A DNA stretch of 64,000 bases from Hamiltosporidium tvaerminnensis (lineage: Eukaryota > Microsporidia > Dubosqiidae), in assembly GCA_022605425.2 (NCBI GenBank), contig CM061251.1, forward strand, positions 651,001 through 715,000, in the 5' to 3' direction. This document shows, one piece after another, positions 1-13,400 of the stretch (the first letter of the stretch is position 1; each line of letters opens with the position of its first letter). Below the pieces are notes generated by a model. That model was not told where the DNA came from. It was given only the letters and a program-made list of their open reading frames with translations, and ran no database searches. The translations under genes were made by a program, and so were the position numbers.

Positions 1-255
1 TGGGGGAGCCCAGGGTGGGCTTCGGCCTTCGATCACACTCCATGCAACGGACATTAACGAACTCCGGGCAACTGCCTCGCCTATTAATTAGGTTCTACAC
101 ACCTGGTAGATGAAAGGCTTTGGGACGTAGGTATCGCAGGGGTTACCGATGGAGTGTTGGGGTAGCAGTCATTTATGTTAAACCTAGAACTGCGTTGATG
201 TCATGAAAACAAATATAACACTTGCCACTGTTTTAAAAAAGATGTGATACTTTTA
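1..255 (+). repeat. Terminal part of a ~750-bp GC-richer repeat (family A), copy 1, cut by the window edge
   Basis: This segment is much richer in G+C than its surroundings and is the reverse complement of 28430-28681, with roughly 94-95% identity by eye. The similarity stops near 255, where copy 1 runs into ordinary AT-rich DNA, so this marks the real end of the element; the rest lies left of the window. Two further diverged copies are at 7640-8110 (same strand) and 29745-30440 (opposite strand). No coding capacity or known RNA fold is evident. Confidence 0.85.
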
Positions 256-390
256 AATAAAGTTATTTATGGAAATATTTGTTTTTAAAAAAATAATGAG
301 AACATTCTTTTTAAATAAAATTAATTTTAAACGGAAATATAGATTGTATTTAACGGAATTTAAATAATTTTTTTTAGAGTACTCTAAATT

Positions 391-2676
391 ATGTTTTTAT
401 ATCTTTTGATGATTCAGAAACTGATATTTTCAGAAAGAACCATCGTTTTATACTTATCGGAAGAAAATAGAGCATCATATAAAGAATACGGTTTAAATAT
501 ATCAAATGAAGTATTAAATAGATGTATTTTACCTATTCATTTTGATAATAGAAAGAGAAAAAGTGTACTTATCAAAATGTATTACAAGGAAACGAAGAGA
601 ATTATTGAGAAAAAGATTTCAGAACATCTTTTTATCCTTTAAAGTTAAATGAGAACGAAACCGATGCAGATAAATATGAACAAAAAACAAGATATTTGCC
701 AAATATTACTATATATGATTTTGATCTATTTGTTAATATGTGACAGAGATATTATTTTCCATTTGATAATTTATCAATCGAAACATTTTTTAAGTTTTTA
801 GATATATTGAGTTGTTTCAGTTTAATAAATGATAATAATTTGAAAAATATATTGAAAAGTCTTATGTTTTCTGTAGAATTTTCACCACAGGATAATATTT
901 ATGATTATAAGCAAACAATATTGCAAAATATTTCAATGTATCACATTTCCTTTGATATAATTTTCTTACTTACAAGTGTATTTTTAGATTTATCAATCTA
1001 TGGGATTGATCTTATACCAACATTGCTTCTAGATACAAATAATGAAGAAATTTATAGCTATTATAATATAGAAATCCAGAAAGAAAATTCAATTTTAATA
1101 TCAAAGAACCTAAGTAGAATGTTTTCAAATCAAAATCTTAATAATTCTTATTCTTTTAAAATCTTACTTTTCTTCTTTTTGAAAAAAAACTTTAAAACAG
1201 CTATATTTCGCATCATTCCTTTAAAAAATACTAGTTTGTGGCGTTTACTTTTAATGATTCTAAATTCAGTTGACCAAGTAATATTTCACAAATTACATAT
1301 TAATAAAAGGCTTATTTCGTTCTTAAATGAGACAGACATTTTAAAAAATCTAAAAACAGTACATTTTTGGTTGGCTGAATCAAATTCAAACATATTATCC
1401 TATATTGAAACCATTTTATATGCACCAAACATCTTTATAGAATATAATGATTGTATCCAACAAAGTATGTACGAAAAGATCAAAATGAAGCCTCTAAGCA
1501 TAATAAAGATTGTTAGGTGTAGATTGAAAAATAGTATATTAAGAAGCTCTATTTGTTCCAAAACAAAAAACTATATTCTGAATTCTGTTTTTTCAATAGA
1601 AGATTCGATCAAGGACTTTAAAAATCAATTCATTTTTTTGAACAAGATTCTCGAATTGCAATATGTTCGGATTATTCTATGTGGAAACACTTCTCCCAAG
1701 GTAGCTGATATTATTAAACGCCATATTAAAAGCATCTCTATAAACCTTTTTTTTGAAAAATTCAGGAAATTTATATTCATTTCGAACCATTCCATTCGAA
1801 AATATAAAATGTTTGAAAATAAAAGAAATGGAACTTGAGAGTATTTTCATAGATTGTATTTTAAACTTGCCCGGAATAGAAATTTTATACTTATATGATT
1901 GTAATATTGGAAATTATGATGAATTCCATATTTACCCTAAAAATTATTCTATAACAACATTTAGCTTTTTAGGTAAAAAGATGATTAATGTGAATTTGTT
2001 CTATAAATTTATGTGCTCAATGATTAAATTGACAAATTTGGAAATATGCAATGATAGTTTATCTTTATTACTTGATAAAGATCAGAATTCCCTATTTTCT
2101 CACATAATACATCTAAATATATTAGACTTTTGCTGTGTATTTAAAATCTATACAAATAATAATTCATTTTATTTTCCTTTTTTTATTTCAGAAGAAATTT
2201 CAGTTGGAGTTGGATTTCCAGCTGGAACACTTAAAAAAATATTTTCTATTCAAGAAAATCTTAACATAAAAAAATTGCTTTACTCTGAAAATTTTTTTGA
2301 TGATTCTGATAGTAGAGCTTTAGAATATTTAAATTTTCTTGATAGTATAGAATTATCGAGTAATATTGTTGAAATTCGTTTTCATGAGCTATTTGATATC
2401 AACAAAACTTATAAATTGAAGACCATAGAGTTAAAGGAAATGGAGTTGAATTTTCAAGATATAATGTTTATTAGCAGTTTAAATAACCTAGAAATATTAA
2501 ATTTAATAAATTGTGGATTTGAAAAGGATTGTTATCGCAATATAAAAGGAAATGATTTCAAAAATTTAAAATTTTTTTATTTTGAATATTTTTCTTTTAC
2601 CAAAAACAAAAAAATTATCAAGCATTTAAAAGAAGAATTTTCATCGTGTGTTTTATTGTTAAGCGTTAACAACTAA
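391..2676 (+). pseudogene. Broken leucine-rich-repeat-like gene, relative of the intact gene at 54655-57018
   Basis: Three open stretches lie in succession: 391-642 (frame 1), about 642-1838 (frame 3, interrupted by TGA at 741-743) and 1753-2676 (frame 1). Read together they give a protein of about 750 residues, close to the 787 residues of the minus-strand gene at 54655. The C-terminal third has irregular LRR-type patterns such as LNNLEILNLINC and LKTIELKEMEL. The segment around 760-830 (LSIETFFKFLDIL) parallels LSFIEFTNILLVLEIL in the 54655 protein. The second frame change sits near a run of eight T (about 1747-1754), so a sequencing error is possible there, but the TGA and the first frame change make a pseudogene more likely. 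Function is unknown; large LRR families are a known microsporidian feature. Confidence 0.6.
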
Positions 2677-4259
2677 AATTCATATGCTTATTTATTTATA
2701 ATTTATTAAATAATGTTTTTACATTTATAATATCATTTAAAGGTATGGCAATTTAAAGACAATAAAATGTTTTTATTTTCTATGAGTTTTTTGGAACTTC
2801 ACTTATAAAATTTGTGATAATCAATTATATTTATAAGACATCGCCTGTTTCGGATTTTCGGATATTTGGTTAATATCATATTTGTGAATGATATTCTAAG
2901 AGAAACTTCTGGTTCATCAATGATTAGAGTAAATTCTTGTAATTTTCTTATTAATGGTCAAATTGCATGTGTTATTTCTTAAATAAATGTACTATTGATA
3001 TTTCTACGGATTTAATAAGAGTTAAATTGAGATTTTATGGAATCATTTAACTAAATTTTTCAAAAAACGTTTATTTTGTTTCACTTTGAAAGCGTTATAT
3101 AAATATTTATGATTTTATGAAGGTCATTATTTTGTAATATATGGTTTCATGAATTATATAGCTTAAACAATTTGAAAAATAATTTGATTATATTATAGCA
3201 ATATCATTTTTTATATTTTTACTTACATAATTGAGGTTTAATTTCCTGTTCTAATTTGAAATCAAATCGTTGATGATATAATAATTTAGCAGGTATTTTT
3301 TTTTAAAAAATTACAACTAACCTTGTTCAATATGACAATATGCGATTAAATCTAATGTTCGAGTGTTTTTTAGATTTCCTGTGACATCTTATTAATTTCT
3401 ATTGATTTCATAATTACAAATATATTAGGTAACATTGAATAGAAGCTTGTATTTAAGAAACGAAACCTTTAAATCTTATAACACATTTTAACAAATATAA
3501 TTAATACCAACGGAAAAACATTTCATATATCTCTCTATATAACTTGCAATAAAGTTATGGAGATCAAATGATACCCTCATTCTAATTACTTGCTAACATA
3601 ATCATGTTTTGTAAATAGAAATAAAAATTAGAAACCAGTAGAAACAACTAAAGCATTTAATTAAATATTTTGATTTAAACAGCTCTTATAAAATTTTCTC
3701 ATTCCTGATTCACAAATATTTAACAAAAATTTACTTTATTGGCTTCAAAGATTAAAGATCAAATATTTCTGGCTCTCAAAACTGCAAAATTGCTAAAAAA
3801 AATTTGTTATTTTGATTTATATTTAAATTAACTTTCTTTACCTATATTTTTCACTTCTTTACTGTATATTTTCAACACTGGCCTCTAGAATTTTTGTTGA
3901 ACTTCAAGAGTATTAGGCAATTATTTTTTCATAAGTTAAGTTTTACGATTTTTATGGCTTTTTTAACATAATACTCTTAGAAAAAAGTGAAATTCGAATT
4001 TTCATTCTTTACAGTTTATTATTCAGTTCTATACGGACGAGGGAATATAGAAGAAAAATCATTTTCAAGTTTCAATTTACATCAAAATTTATTTATTTTA
4101 GCTTTATATAAACTATATATTGCATGCTAAGCAATAGCTCTTAAATAAAGTTCTGATCGATTTTATTTATAACCAAATTAAAAATTTCCAAATATGAATC
4201 CGCTAAAAAATTATTTCATTTCCAGTCTATTCATTTTTACGAATATTATAAAATCTTTC
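2677..4259. other. AT-rich intergenic DNA, nothing recognised
   Basis: Very AT-rich, stop-dense in all frames, with no repeat unit, RNA gene or protein similarity that I could recognise. It lies between the broken LRR-like gene and the decayed LINE. Confidence 0.6.
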
Positions 4260-7200
4260 AAGTTCGCCATAGCCGGTCTAAGCCGCTGAACGGTAGAGGG
4301 TCGGACTAAACACACCTACCCTAGAAAACACAAATATTTTATGAAAATTTTGCAAAAATCTACGATAACAAGCTTAGAAAGAACTAAAAATTTACGAAAA
4401 AAACAAAATCAATGAAAGAAAATTTTAAAAATCAACTTAAATTGGCGATTTGAAACGTGTTGACACTTCATAAACCAGGGGATTTAGTAATTCTGACATC
4501 AGCACTTAAGAAATATGAAATAGGATCCTGCGCTTCAATAGATTCGTTAGAAGTGAAAATATAGGCTAAAAACAGCAGCCCATAGAATCTTTTATAGCGG
4601 AGACGAGACCTCTCATACTCTAGATACAGCTTTTGCTACGTATAACCATTTAGTTTATACCGTAAAATATTTTAATAGAATAAATGAAAGAATCTTTCGA
4701 ATATGGTGTAAAGTAAATTCTTTAACTTAACAATAATTTGCGCCCATACTCCGGCTAAAGAAACAAATAAAATAGAGAAAGACAGCTTGTACAACTTGCT
4801 AGAAATATTATATCATAAAGCACCGAAAATGACACCAATATAGTACTCGGTGACATGAATTGAAAAGCAGGCAAAGAAAAAGCCTATATACCGCATATTG
4901 GAAAATAAATCTTGCTTAGAAACACAGACTAAAAGGAATTTTGATTAATTCATGTTGCAACTAGCAAGAATATAATTATCTCTAGCACTTGTGTGTCAAT
5001 AAGACATACAAAGGCAATGTTGAAATCGCCGAATAATCATACAGTTAATCAAATAAATCATGCAACGATAGATGTAACGCATGAATCAAGTGTAATGAAT
5101 GTGAGAACATATAGGGAGGCAGACACTGACATAGATCTGCTCTATGCCATTATGAATACCCGTCTAACTTAATATCAATAACTGGCATGGTAAAAAAAAC
5201 CTCCAAGATAACAAATTTGACTGCCAAAAACCAAAAGATCTAGGTGTAAGAGATTATATAGTAAAAGCATCCAAAATATATAAATTCTTATGAAACCTAT
5301 GGCAAATTAGCAATAACGAAAAGATCAAAAAACATAGGAAAAACTGAAGAATATGCTACTAAAAGGTGCGAAGAATATAATTAGATTTAAAGAACACAAA
5401 TGCGACAAATTTGTTCGATGAAGAATACAAAGTAGCAATTTACGCAAGAAACCAAGCAATAAGTAAACTGTAAAGCGACTAACGGAGCAACACCGATCTA
5501 ACTCTACTAATGTTGAGACAAAAGCATCAATGCATAAAGGAAAAGAAAAAGAGAATCCCATGACGAACAAATAGAATCTGAATCTTTAAATAAACGAACG
5601 GGAGAAATATATGCAAAGTTAAAGGTGCAAGAAGGGAGTTTATGGCCAGAAATGTTGCGATGCAGGCATTAAATGAAAAGTTAATGAAAGATCAGATAAA
5701 AGTCTTAAATTTATGGGCAGACTATTTTGAAGGATATTTAAACGAGAAAACAAAAAAAGGAAAAAGAGTTAGAATTTTCAAGTATTCAAGCAGAACCTAC
5801 AAACAACATAAACATATCGAAGCCTCAACTCTTTGAAATTGGAGGTTATATTTTCCCCGAAAAAAGAGAAAGTTTCTGGCGAGGATCTCATAAACGCTGA
5901 GATATTAAAGTATGAGGAAACGGCACATCTGGAAGAAATTTTAGCTCCAATCTTTTATGTTTGGAAGCACGAAGGGTGCCAGAGCATTGAAATAAGATCC
6001 TTATAGTGGGCATAACAAAACAGGCACAAAATTAAAATGCTCAAATTACAGGGGAATATCCCTCTTAATGAACATTATTTAATACAGTCCAAAGTTATGC
6101 AAAGCGACTTGAACTATATGTAGAAAACAATTTCGGTAAATACCAAGCTGTTTTTTGAGAGAAAGGTAGGCAACCGACCAGATATTTACTGCAAAATTTA
6201 ATTAGTAAAAATACGACAAGTATATCTATCCTATTTCAGCCTTTTTTGGAGTTAAAAAAGTATATGATAGCGTTTTTCGTGAATTTCTTTATAAAACATT
6301 ATCAGAATAGCAGATTCCTGAGAAAATCGTAAGTATTATTCAAATGACTCTTATAGAAAACAAAGAGTATAATTTACGTAAGCGGAAAATTTTTAAAGAA
6401 TTCGAAATATGCCATGTTTCGAGATAAAGAGATGCGGCTTCTTGTATACTTTTCAATTCCACGTTAGAAAAGGCTATAAAGAAGATCGGAAATGTTTCAA
6501 ACGAATATTTAAACAACAGATAAGTTCTCTTTCTTGGTCATGCCGATGGCATTAAAACATAGAAAACAATGTAGACGAACTTTGAGATAATGTTAGGAAG
6601 ACATAACATGATAAAAGAAAGGCTCCTTTATAAAGCCATGGACATAAAACAATGTACACGATGGCATAATTAAATGAGAAAAATATTCCATCTTCTTTCA
6701 AGTAGATACATACCGCTTTGACAGTATAGCCTCTTTTAATCATTCAGGAATGCTTCTGGTGAACTATAATGACAAAGACGCGGAAATAAAAGAGATAATG
6801 CAAGCTGAAATAATGCATATTTTGACGTACAAGAAATACAGAAATTTCGATTTGAAAACTGAAAATAAAAAAATGATATATATGACTTTTCTAGACAAAT
6901 AGTAATATAAGCTGCAAAATATGGATATTGACTAAGAGCATTGAAATTATATTGCACATATGCAAACGAAAGATCCTACGGAGAATATATGAATTTATAA
7001 GAACCTAGCAAGGTGTGTGTATAATTCGTAGCAACATCGATATCTCATTTATATCGAAATTCGGGATTGTTAAACAATGTACAAAAGACCAGACCCAAAA
7101 GGTTGTGTAATCTTAAACGAATTCCAGAGAGCAGAGCATTGAAAAACGTGTATATGCTTAATCTCGAAAGATGATGACTTCCTGGTCGCCACAAAACCAG

Positions 7201-7330
7201 AGGGCTAAATGATGTTAAAAAAAGCAATAAAAAATCCTGAGATAGACAAAGAGAAAGGATTGGCGCTCGATCGTCAGAAGTGGAAGTTATTAGTAAATGA
7301 AGCCAGGGATCTCAATAACCCCTAAAACCA
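4260..7330 (+). mobile_element. Decayed RTE-like non-LTR retrotransposon (APE endonuclease + reverse transcriptase)
   Basis: No long frame survives, but translated fragments follow the order of an APE-type LINE. About 4437-4560 resembles the start of the endonuclease (KPGDLV, LKKYEI). About 4665-4880 reads like NRINERIFRIW, then AHTPAKETNKIEKD, then a GDMN-type endonuclease motif. About 4975-5165 gives NHTVNQINHATID and VRTYREADTD, the pattern before the catalytic His. About 6040-6560 has RT motifs: YRGISLL, YQAVF, KVYDSV, and a degenerate YADD seen as HADG. About 7200-7325 ends with a typical C-terminus (LALDRQKWKLLVNEARDL). Dozens of stops and frame breaks show this is an old copy. A GC-richer stretch at 4262-4325 may be its 5' untranslated region. 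Assignment to the RTE group rests on motif wording only. Confidence 0.65.
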
Positions 7331-7639
7331 CTGATTCTGTAACTATGTAAACCTTTCATGCAAGAGTATTCTTTCATATAAAGTTCAAAAGTTTTGTATC
7401 TATTTGTTAACTATTAAAAAAGGTTAAATTCAATTTGTTTATTGGTCGATAAAGAATAACCTCCACAAAACTATTTATTAGAAAAATATGAGAAATTGAT
7501 GGGCTAAATCATCATTTTAATCTTAGTGCAAATAAACTACTCAAATGTTTAAATTTCCGTGAAAGTTTATAACAGAAGGATACTAAATAGCTAAACTCTT
7601 TCTGAGAATCTATTTTTTTTACTCATTATTGTAATTAAA

Positions 7640-8110
7640 TCATAGCTTGAGGTTTTATCTGTATGTAATTTAAATGTTAAAGCATTGAACCTAGCTTTTC
7701 TCATTTGTGTTGAAGACTTAGCGCCTAGGATTAGAAAAATAAACCCTTTAAATCAAAGAACCCTAAGTAGCAGGCTATATCGGTTGGTATGGTATTGCAC
7801 TGTCAAGTTTGATTGCATTTAAGTTGTCAAAATACATAGGGTTGAAAGTTTATTTGGTCCAGAAAGTGTAGAGTAAGTTAGGCCACTGCTTGTCTTGATG
7901 GCAGTAGAATGTGATCCTAACAATAATAGAACTCTATGTAATGAATGATTAACAAACACGTGCGCCTAATTTGCTCATGAATTGGGTTCTGCAGACCGCC
8001 CAGAGTAAAGTTTTGGGATGTAAGAATTTAAGGAACATTAATAGAGTATCATAGTGCAGTTATATGTAAAAACCAGGATTAAGTTAATAACATATAACAA
8101 TATAACATAT
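7640..8110 (+). repeat. Diverged copy of the GC-richer repeat family A
   Basis: Aligns by eye with the reverse complement of 28480-28930 in collinear blocks: the GTAGCAGGCTATATC block at about 7767, TATTGCACTGTCAA at about 7792, AAAGTGTAGAGTAAGTTAG near 7861, CTCATGAATTGGGTTCTGC near 7973, and TTTTGGGATGTAAGAA near 8011. Identity is far lower than between copies 1 and 3, so this is an older insertion. It has the same orientation as copy 1. Confidence 0.65.
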
Positions 8111-9420
8111 GCCATTTGTATTAAAAGATGGTATATCTTCCAATCATAAAAATTAAATTTTTTTAGACACGAATATACATACTTTTTTCAAAATCACAGA
8201 TTAAATTTGCAAATACCCAAATAAATTTAAAAGAAAATTATAAGTTCTTAAAATAGAGAACTTGCATTGCAAGCCTTTTCAACAGGCTAAAAAGCCCGGC
8301 AGCAGTAAAATAACAAATAATATATGCCAAAAATAGAAATCAATCCAAGATTGTATCGTTATATATATGTAGCACTTTTTTTACGCAGACTTATCATAAA
8401 TCTCTTACTCTCGATCGGTTTTTTTAAAACGGTTTTCATAAAGCTTAGTTTTTTTAAATAATCACACACAAACATGGGGAAATTAATTATTTTACGACTT
8501 TACAGAAAATTTTTTTAAACTACAAGGTCAATATTTATATGTAAAGATTCCTGAGCACTCAAATAATTGACAAAATTTCATAATGTGTGCCTGTTTTGGC
8601 TGTCGCCGGCTAGTAGTAATCATTCTAGGATTGCTGATAGCACCATCTTAACTTCAGTACGTTCACGATTATTTTCGGTTTTTTCTAATCAATCGGTAGC
8701 TATTTCTATAAAAAAACAAGAACCTATGTAAAAGAATGTAAACGATATGAAGTCGGGTAGACGAACAGTTAATGAATTGTGTTCATTCAAAAGCCAAACT
8801 ACATATTTATCCAAAACATAAATACTAAGAGTTGATAAAAAAAACATTAAAGCATCAAAAAGCAAATTAGTTGGAAAAAAATACAACACTACTACTGTTT
8901 GCCTGGGTTGACGGATAACTATCAAGAGAAGAAAAATTTAATAATTCCAGTTACTGAAAAATAGAAAAAACCAGGATCCATTCGTTGAGAAGAGATATTT
9001 TAAATTTTACAAGATGCACAGGTATTATTAGGCTTAGCTTTCGAAACCATATAAAAAAATATTCAGATTAGATATCCAAAGACATCACATGAAAATGGAT
9101 AAAGACCAATTAAATTTATTTATGCCGTGCGAAAAAGACATTGTCTTTCAAAAGAAAAGATTCTGAGATAAGAACTATATTAATTAAAACGAGGATTCAA
9201 GTTGTCGAGTCGATTTGATTGACAACATGTCCAAACTGATTATCAATAAAATTTTATAATATAAACCAGGATAATTTCACTAAATTTAACCAAATCCGAA
9301 TAGTTAAAAGCAAAAAGGCAGGGCAAAAACGAATATACTTTTGAATAAGCTTACCATTTTTGGTGGCATATTATTTTGCAATGTGATATTCAAGAGAACT
9401 TTCTAAAATACTTTCAAAGA
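8111..9420. other. AT-rich DNA with possible coding debris
   Basis: The stretch 8590-9300 is less AT-rich than its neighbours and contains short open runs on the plus strand, which suggests an old mobile element or gene, possibly the 5' part of the transposase remnant that follows. I could not assign a family. Confidence 0.35.
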
Positions 9421-9429
9421 AACATGTAA

Positions 9430-10450
9430 CATTTCTTCAAAGTTAAATATGATAAATAAAAGAACCGGACACCCTCGTATCCAGGTATCAGTAAAATAAG
9501 CGAATAAGACGTGGAAAATAGTATTCTGGGACTGGAAGATTTTAACTGCAAAAAAATAGTCAAGTAGCCAGAGTTTTTTCCTGATTATATAACAGCGCTC
9601 ATCATAGCGACACAAAATTTACTTTGGAAGAGGACATATTAGAAATAATGTCAAAAGTTGATTTAAAGGTTTGCTATCCACAGATATTCTGCCTATAAAT
9701 GGAAAAAAGGAACTTAAATGTAATATTTGGATCAAAACAATATATAATTTGTCTAAAAGGTTCACTTAAAACCAAACCGGTTAACACAACAAAGGATATA
9801 TATCTTCATTTGGTGGTTTTGTAGCGTATTTAACTTTTTTTATCTAAACGAACTTCTGATCTTCATAACATCGAAAGACAATGAATGACATAAGCATCTA
9901 AATTTGCACCTACTATGTCACGAAAAGCATGATGATTTATTTAGAATTCAATTGAAAAAGAAAACAAGTCAGACATATTTAAAATTAGATAGATTTAAGC
10001 AAGCAATCTAAACACCCAAAAAAATTCTGAAAATCACAGATATAAAATCCACTGTTGCTAATAAGAGTGAAAACGTGAGTATGGTCTTAGATGCCGACGG
10101 TGTGCACTGATAGAAGGAAAAGGTGGCATTTGTTATCCGAAAAGGTGCCACTCTTTTTTAATTAAACGAGCACCAAACACACTATTTTAAATCAACCTTA
10201 AGCGAGGAACAAATTTGGAATATTCAAGGAAAATTTTAACAATGTAGCAGAAATTTTTCGGTCCGAGATTTCAGGATGATAATTAGCGAGAATATCTTCA
10301 GACAGAGTAAAAGGATTTATAGTTTACGTGGCGGCGAAAGTGAATGTAAATCTAGCAAATTCAATTGGTGAAATGAAAAAGGCTATTTATCTCGAAATGC
10401 CACCATAAGGAAGCCGTTATACTAAACAAAAGCTTTTGGATTGAAATTTG
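9430..10450 (+). mobile_element. Decayed Tc1/mariner-like transposase
   Basis: Fragments in order match the Tc1 transposase layout. About 9450-9560 gives a GHPRIQV-type GRPR linker followed by helix-turn-helix-like residues. About 10080-10140 gives LDADGVH, resembling the LDGPDG motif after the first catalytic Asp. About 10272-10320 gives FQDDN, then (after a frame break) ARISSDRVKGFI, the FQQDNA..H.S..VK motif carrying the second Asp. About 10335-10400 gives NLANSI..GEMKKAI, corresponding to the conserved LNPIENLWGEMK region. Every block needs a frame change or stop to be bridged, so the element is dead. Terminal repeats were not found. Confidence 0.45.
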
Positions 10451-13400
10451 TATGCAATTGCATATGTTCTTATTAGGCGCATGCATTTTTTATATCGTTA
10501 TTTTAATATAATATCCTCTTAGTTTCTATGCCTAAGTTAGCAAAAAAAATTGTCGAATTCCAAATCCTTAAAGTGACTGTAACATATACAAAATTTATTT
10601 TTTAGTTTAAAAATCTTTGCATCCATATTTTATAAAGGATATAAAAAAAATTAATTTAAGAATACCAGGGCAATTCAAGAAAAATACTTATTTTGTTGTA
10701 TTTCTTAAAACAAGCCAAATATTTTTCTCATTAGAATAACCTGAAAGTTAACTAATGTTTTTAATTGCAAATGTGTACCTCTGAAAGAAGCATATTTTTT
10801 ACAATAAAAATTTAGTTTATTCTTTTATAGTCTATTTCATTCTATACTAGGGATATATATTTTGGGCTCTAATGTCATAAAATATTAACCCTATAACCAA
10901 AATAAAATATATATTTACTTTAGAAATATTTTTGATTAAATTTTATCCTTAATTGCAGTTTTGTACCTAGAATTATTTTATATTTATATGAAAAAAATCG
11001 GTAAAATTAAAATTTGTATTTCCTGTAAAAATATATCCAAATAAAACTAAACATAGTAAAAACAAATAATAATTTTATTGGATACCATAATGACATTTAA
11101 ATTGTTTTTTTCTCATATGAAGGAAATGCTGAAAACATTCTGTATTCTTGTAATTATTCAACAATTTGATATAAAAGTTTGCTTAAAAAATTATATTTTA
11201 GGGATAAAGTGCACATAAAAAATAAAAATTGATAAAAACCTAAATATATCAAACAAGGCATAAATTCAATGATATATTTGGTTCGTGAAATCGAATTTAT
11301 CATTTAATTAGTTTGTATTTAAATAACACCCCAATTCATCTTATAATACCATATATTTATTATATGAAAGAATTTCTTCGAATTTTATTTTTATTTTTAT
11401 AGTATTTAAAACAAATATAATTGTTTCACAATCATCAGATCTCGTTAGTTATCTGTTTAATAAGAAAACAACTAATGGATCCTTCAAATGTAAAATAACA
11501 AATATTTATGAATCATCTAACACATTATTCTAAAGAGGATGAGTGTAAGAACTAAAATATAATTTTGCAAGAAATTTCCGCATAAAACTTAAAAATATTT
11601 AATACAGTAATCAAGTTTTTTTTCTTTCTAGCAACAACATTTGAAGCAGAAAAAAACATTGAACCAAAACTGCCGTAATAAACCGCGAATATGTAAGTAA
11701 TGTTTATAAATTATCGCCGATACAACAAACGTTATTAAATCAACCATAATGTTTAAAGATATTCTTAGTACCGAAGTGCTAGGATCTTTTCTTAGTGATA
11801 ATATAAACGCCTAATTATATATTTATTGAACGTTCAAACAAAAAAAGTGTTTGTAAATTTATGAAATTAAATTATGTTTTAGAGAAAAGTTAAAATAATT
11901 ATTTACTTATCCACCCAATTCATACAATAGTCGTTTCAAAATAATATATATTTCGAATATGCATTTGTACAGAAGATTTATTAAAAATATAGATCAATTC
12001 GTTTCAAAGAAATTTTTAATCAATTGTTTTTCATCATATTCTATATATAAAGCCCGTAATATAGTATTTGAATTTATAGAAAATCCTAAGATTTTATATT
12101 ATGGTTTTTTTTTTTTCAATCGAACCCACTTCATATATTATTTCCGACACCATATATTTTTAATTAAGTAAGCGGCCGATTTTCATCCATTACTGCTACA
12201 ATTTTATAGAACGTTTGATTTATTTTTTGGATACAAAAACCAAAAAATTCTTAATCTTAAAGGTTTAAATGGTGGATTTTTGATGCTTTTTAATTTTAAT
12301 TTGTTAGAGTTTTTTATTATCAATATTTTTTCGAAAAACGAAAAAATTTCGAAGCCTAATTTTAATAATTAGATTTTCTAAAATGTATTGTATTTAGAAT
12401 AAAACTCTAAGTAAACCGCAATTATTTTGTAAAAATCTATATTTACATCATATCAATGTTTGCTTATCAGTTTTTTGCCTTTTTTAGGCAAATAAATAAG
12501 CAAACGTTTTCGCTCTCGACGGTAAATTTCGATTTAAAATTTAGTTTGAAGATTTTTTTTGTTAAAAATTGTATCGATATACTCATTAAGTTTATCATTA
12601 GGATGGTCGATATGATATTTGCAGATAACTAATAATTAATATCCAGTTTTTTTTGTTAAAAAGATAATATATAGTCATATGATTACCAGAAAATAATCGT
12701 AATTTTATTATAGAAGATTAAATTTCATATATAAAAGTATTTTGCCATTTTTTTCGGATAAAAATTAGTTGACATGATTTTTTTTTGGCAGATTTGATTC
12801 AAAAATTAAATTAATTTAGATTATCGGTTGATAGGATTTTAGCCATTTTATATCTGGATCAATCTTGAATTGGTTAGGTATTCAATATGTAATTCGATAA
12901 CTTTATTATGTTCATATCAAAAAAATCATCTCTTAGTAAGCATTATGCTTGATATTTGGCACTATGATAAACATGATGTTAAATCGAATCATCTTGTGAA
13001 AAATCTATTTTTTTTAATAATTCGAAATTCTTTGAAATTTTTATAGTATTTTTTATAATTATTAATAGAGGATAAAATAATTTTTTTTTGTATATATTTG
13101 ATTTCTGGAGCAGTCCATGTAAATTTTTCTGCTTAAGCCTGTTTTAATTGTTTTTATTGAGTTATGTCAAAGTTTCGCCGCGATTCAATCTTTTTAAATA
13201 TATTCAAAGGGTAAGCTAATTATGAAATTTAAAATTTATGTTAATTAAAAAAATTTTATAAAAAAAAATATTTTCGATTTTGTCAGTGTTTTTATATAAT
13301 AGATTTCATAGAATATTTTTATTCATTTTCTTATATGGCTCGAAATAAGAAATAAAATGTAAATTAAAAAAAAATATCGAATGAATTGATAAAAAAAAAC

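Noticed and set aside
391-2676. Introns as an explanation for the frame changes in the LRR-like gene
   Set aside because: No convincing splice motifs are seen at the breaks, introns are rare in microsporidia, and one break falls at a T8 run.
5325-7227. Short open frames within the decayed RTE-like element
   Set aside because: They are chance openings in a degraded element; the readable motifs lie across several plus-strand frames instead.
11959-12171. 70-codon open frame
   Set aside because: Composition is that of random AT-rich sequence, with no recognisable feature and no neighbours.
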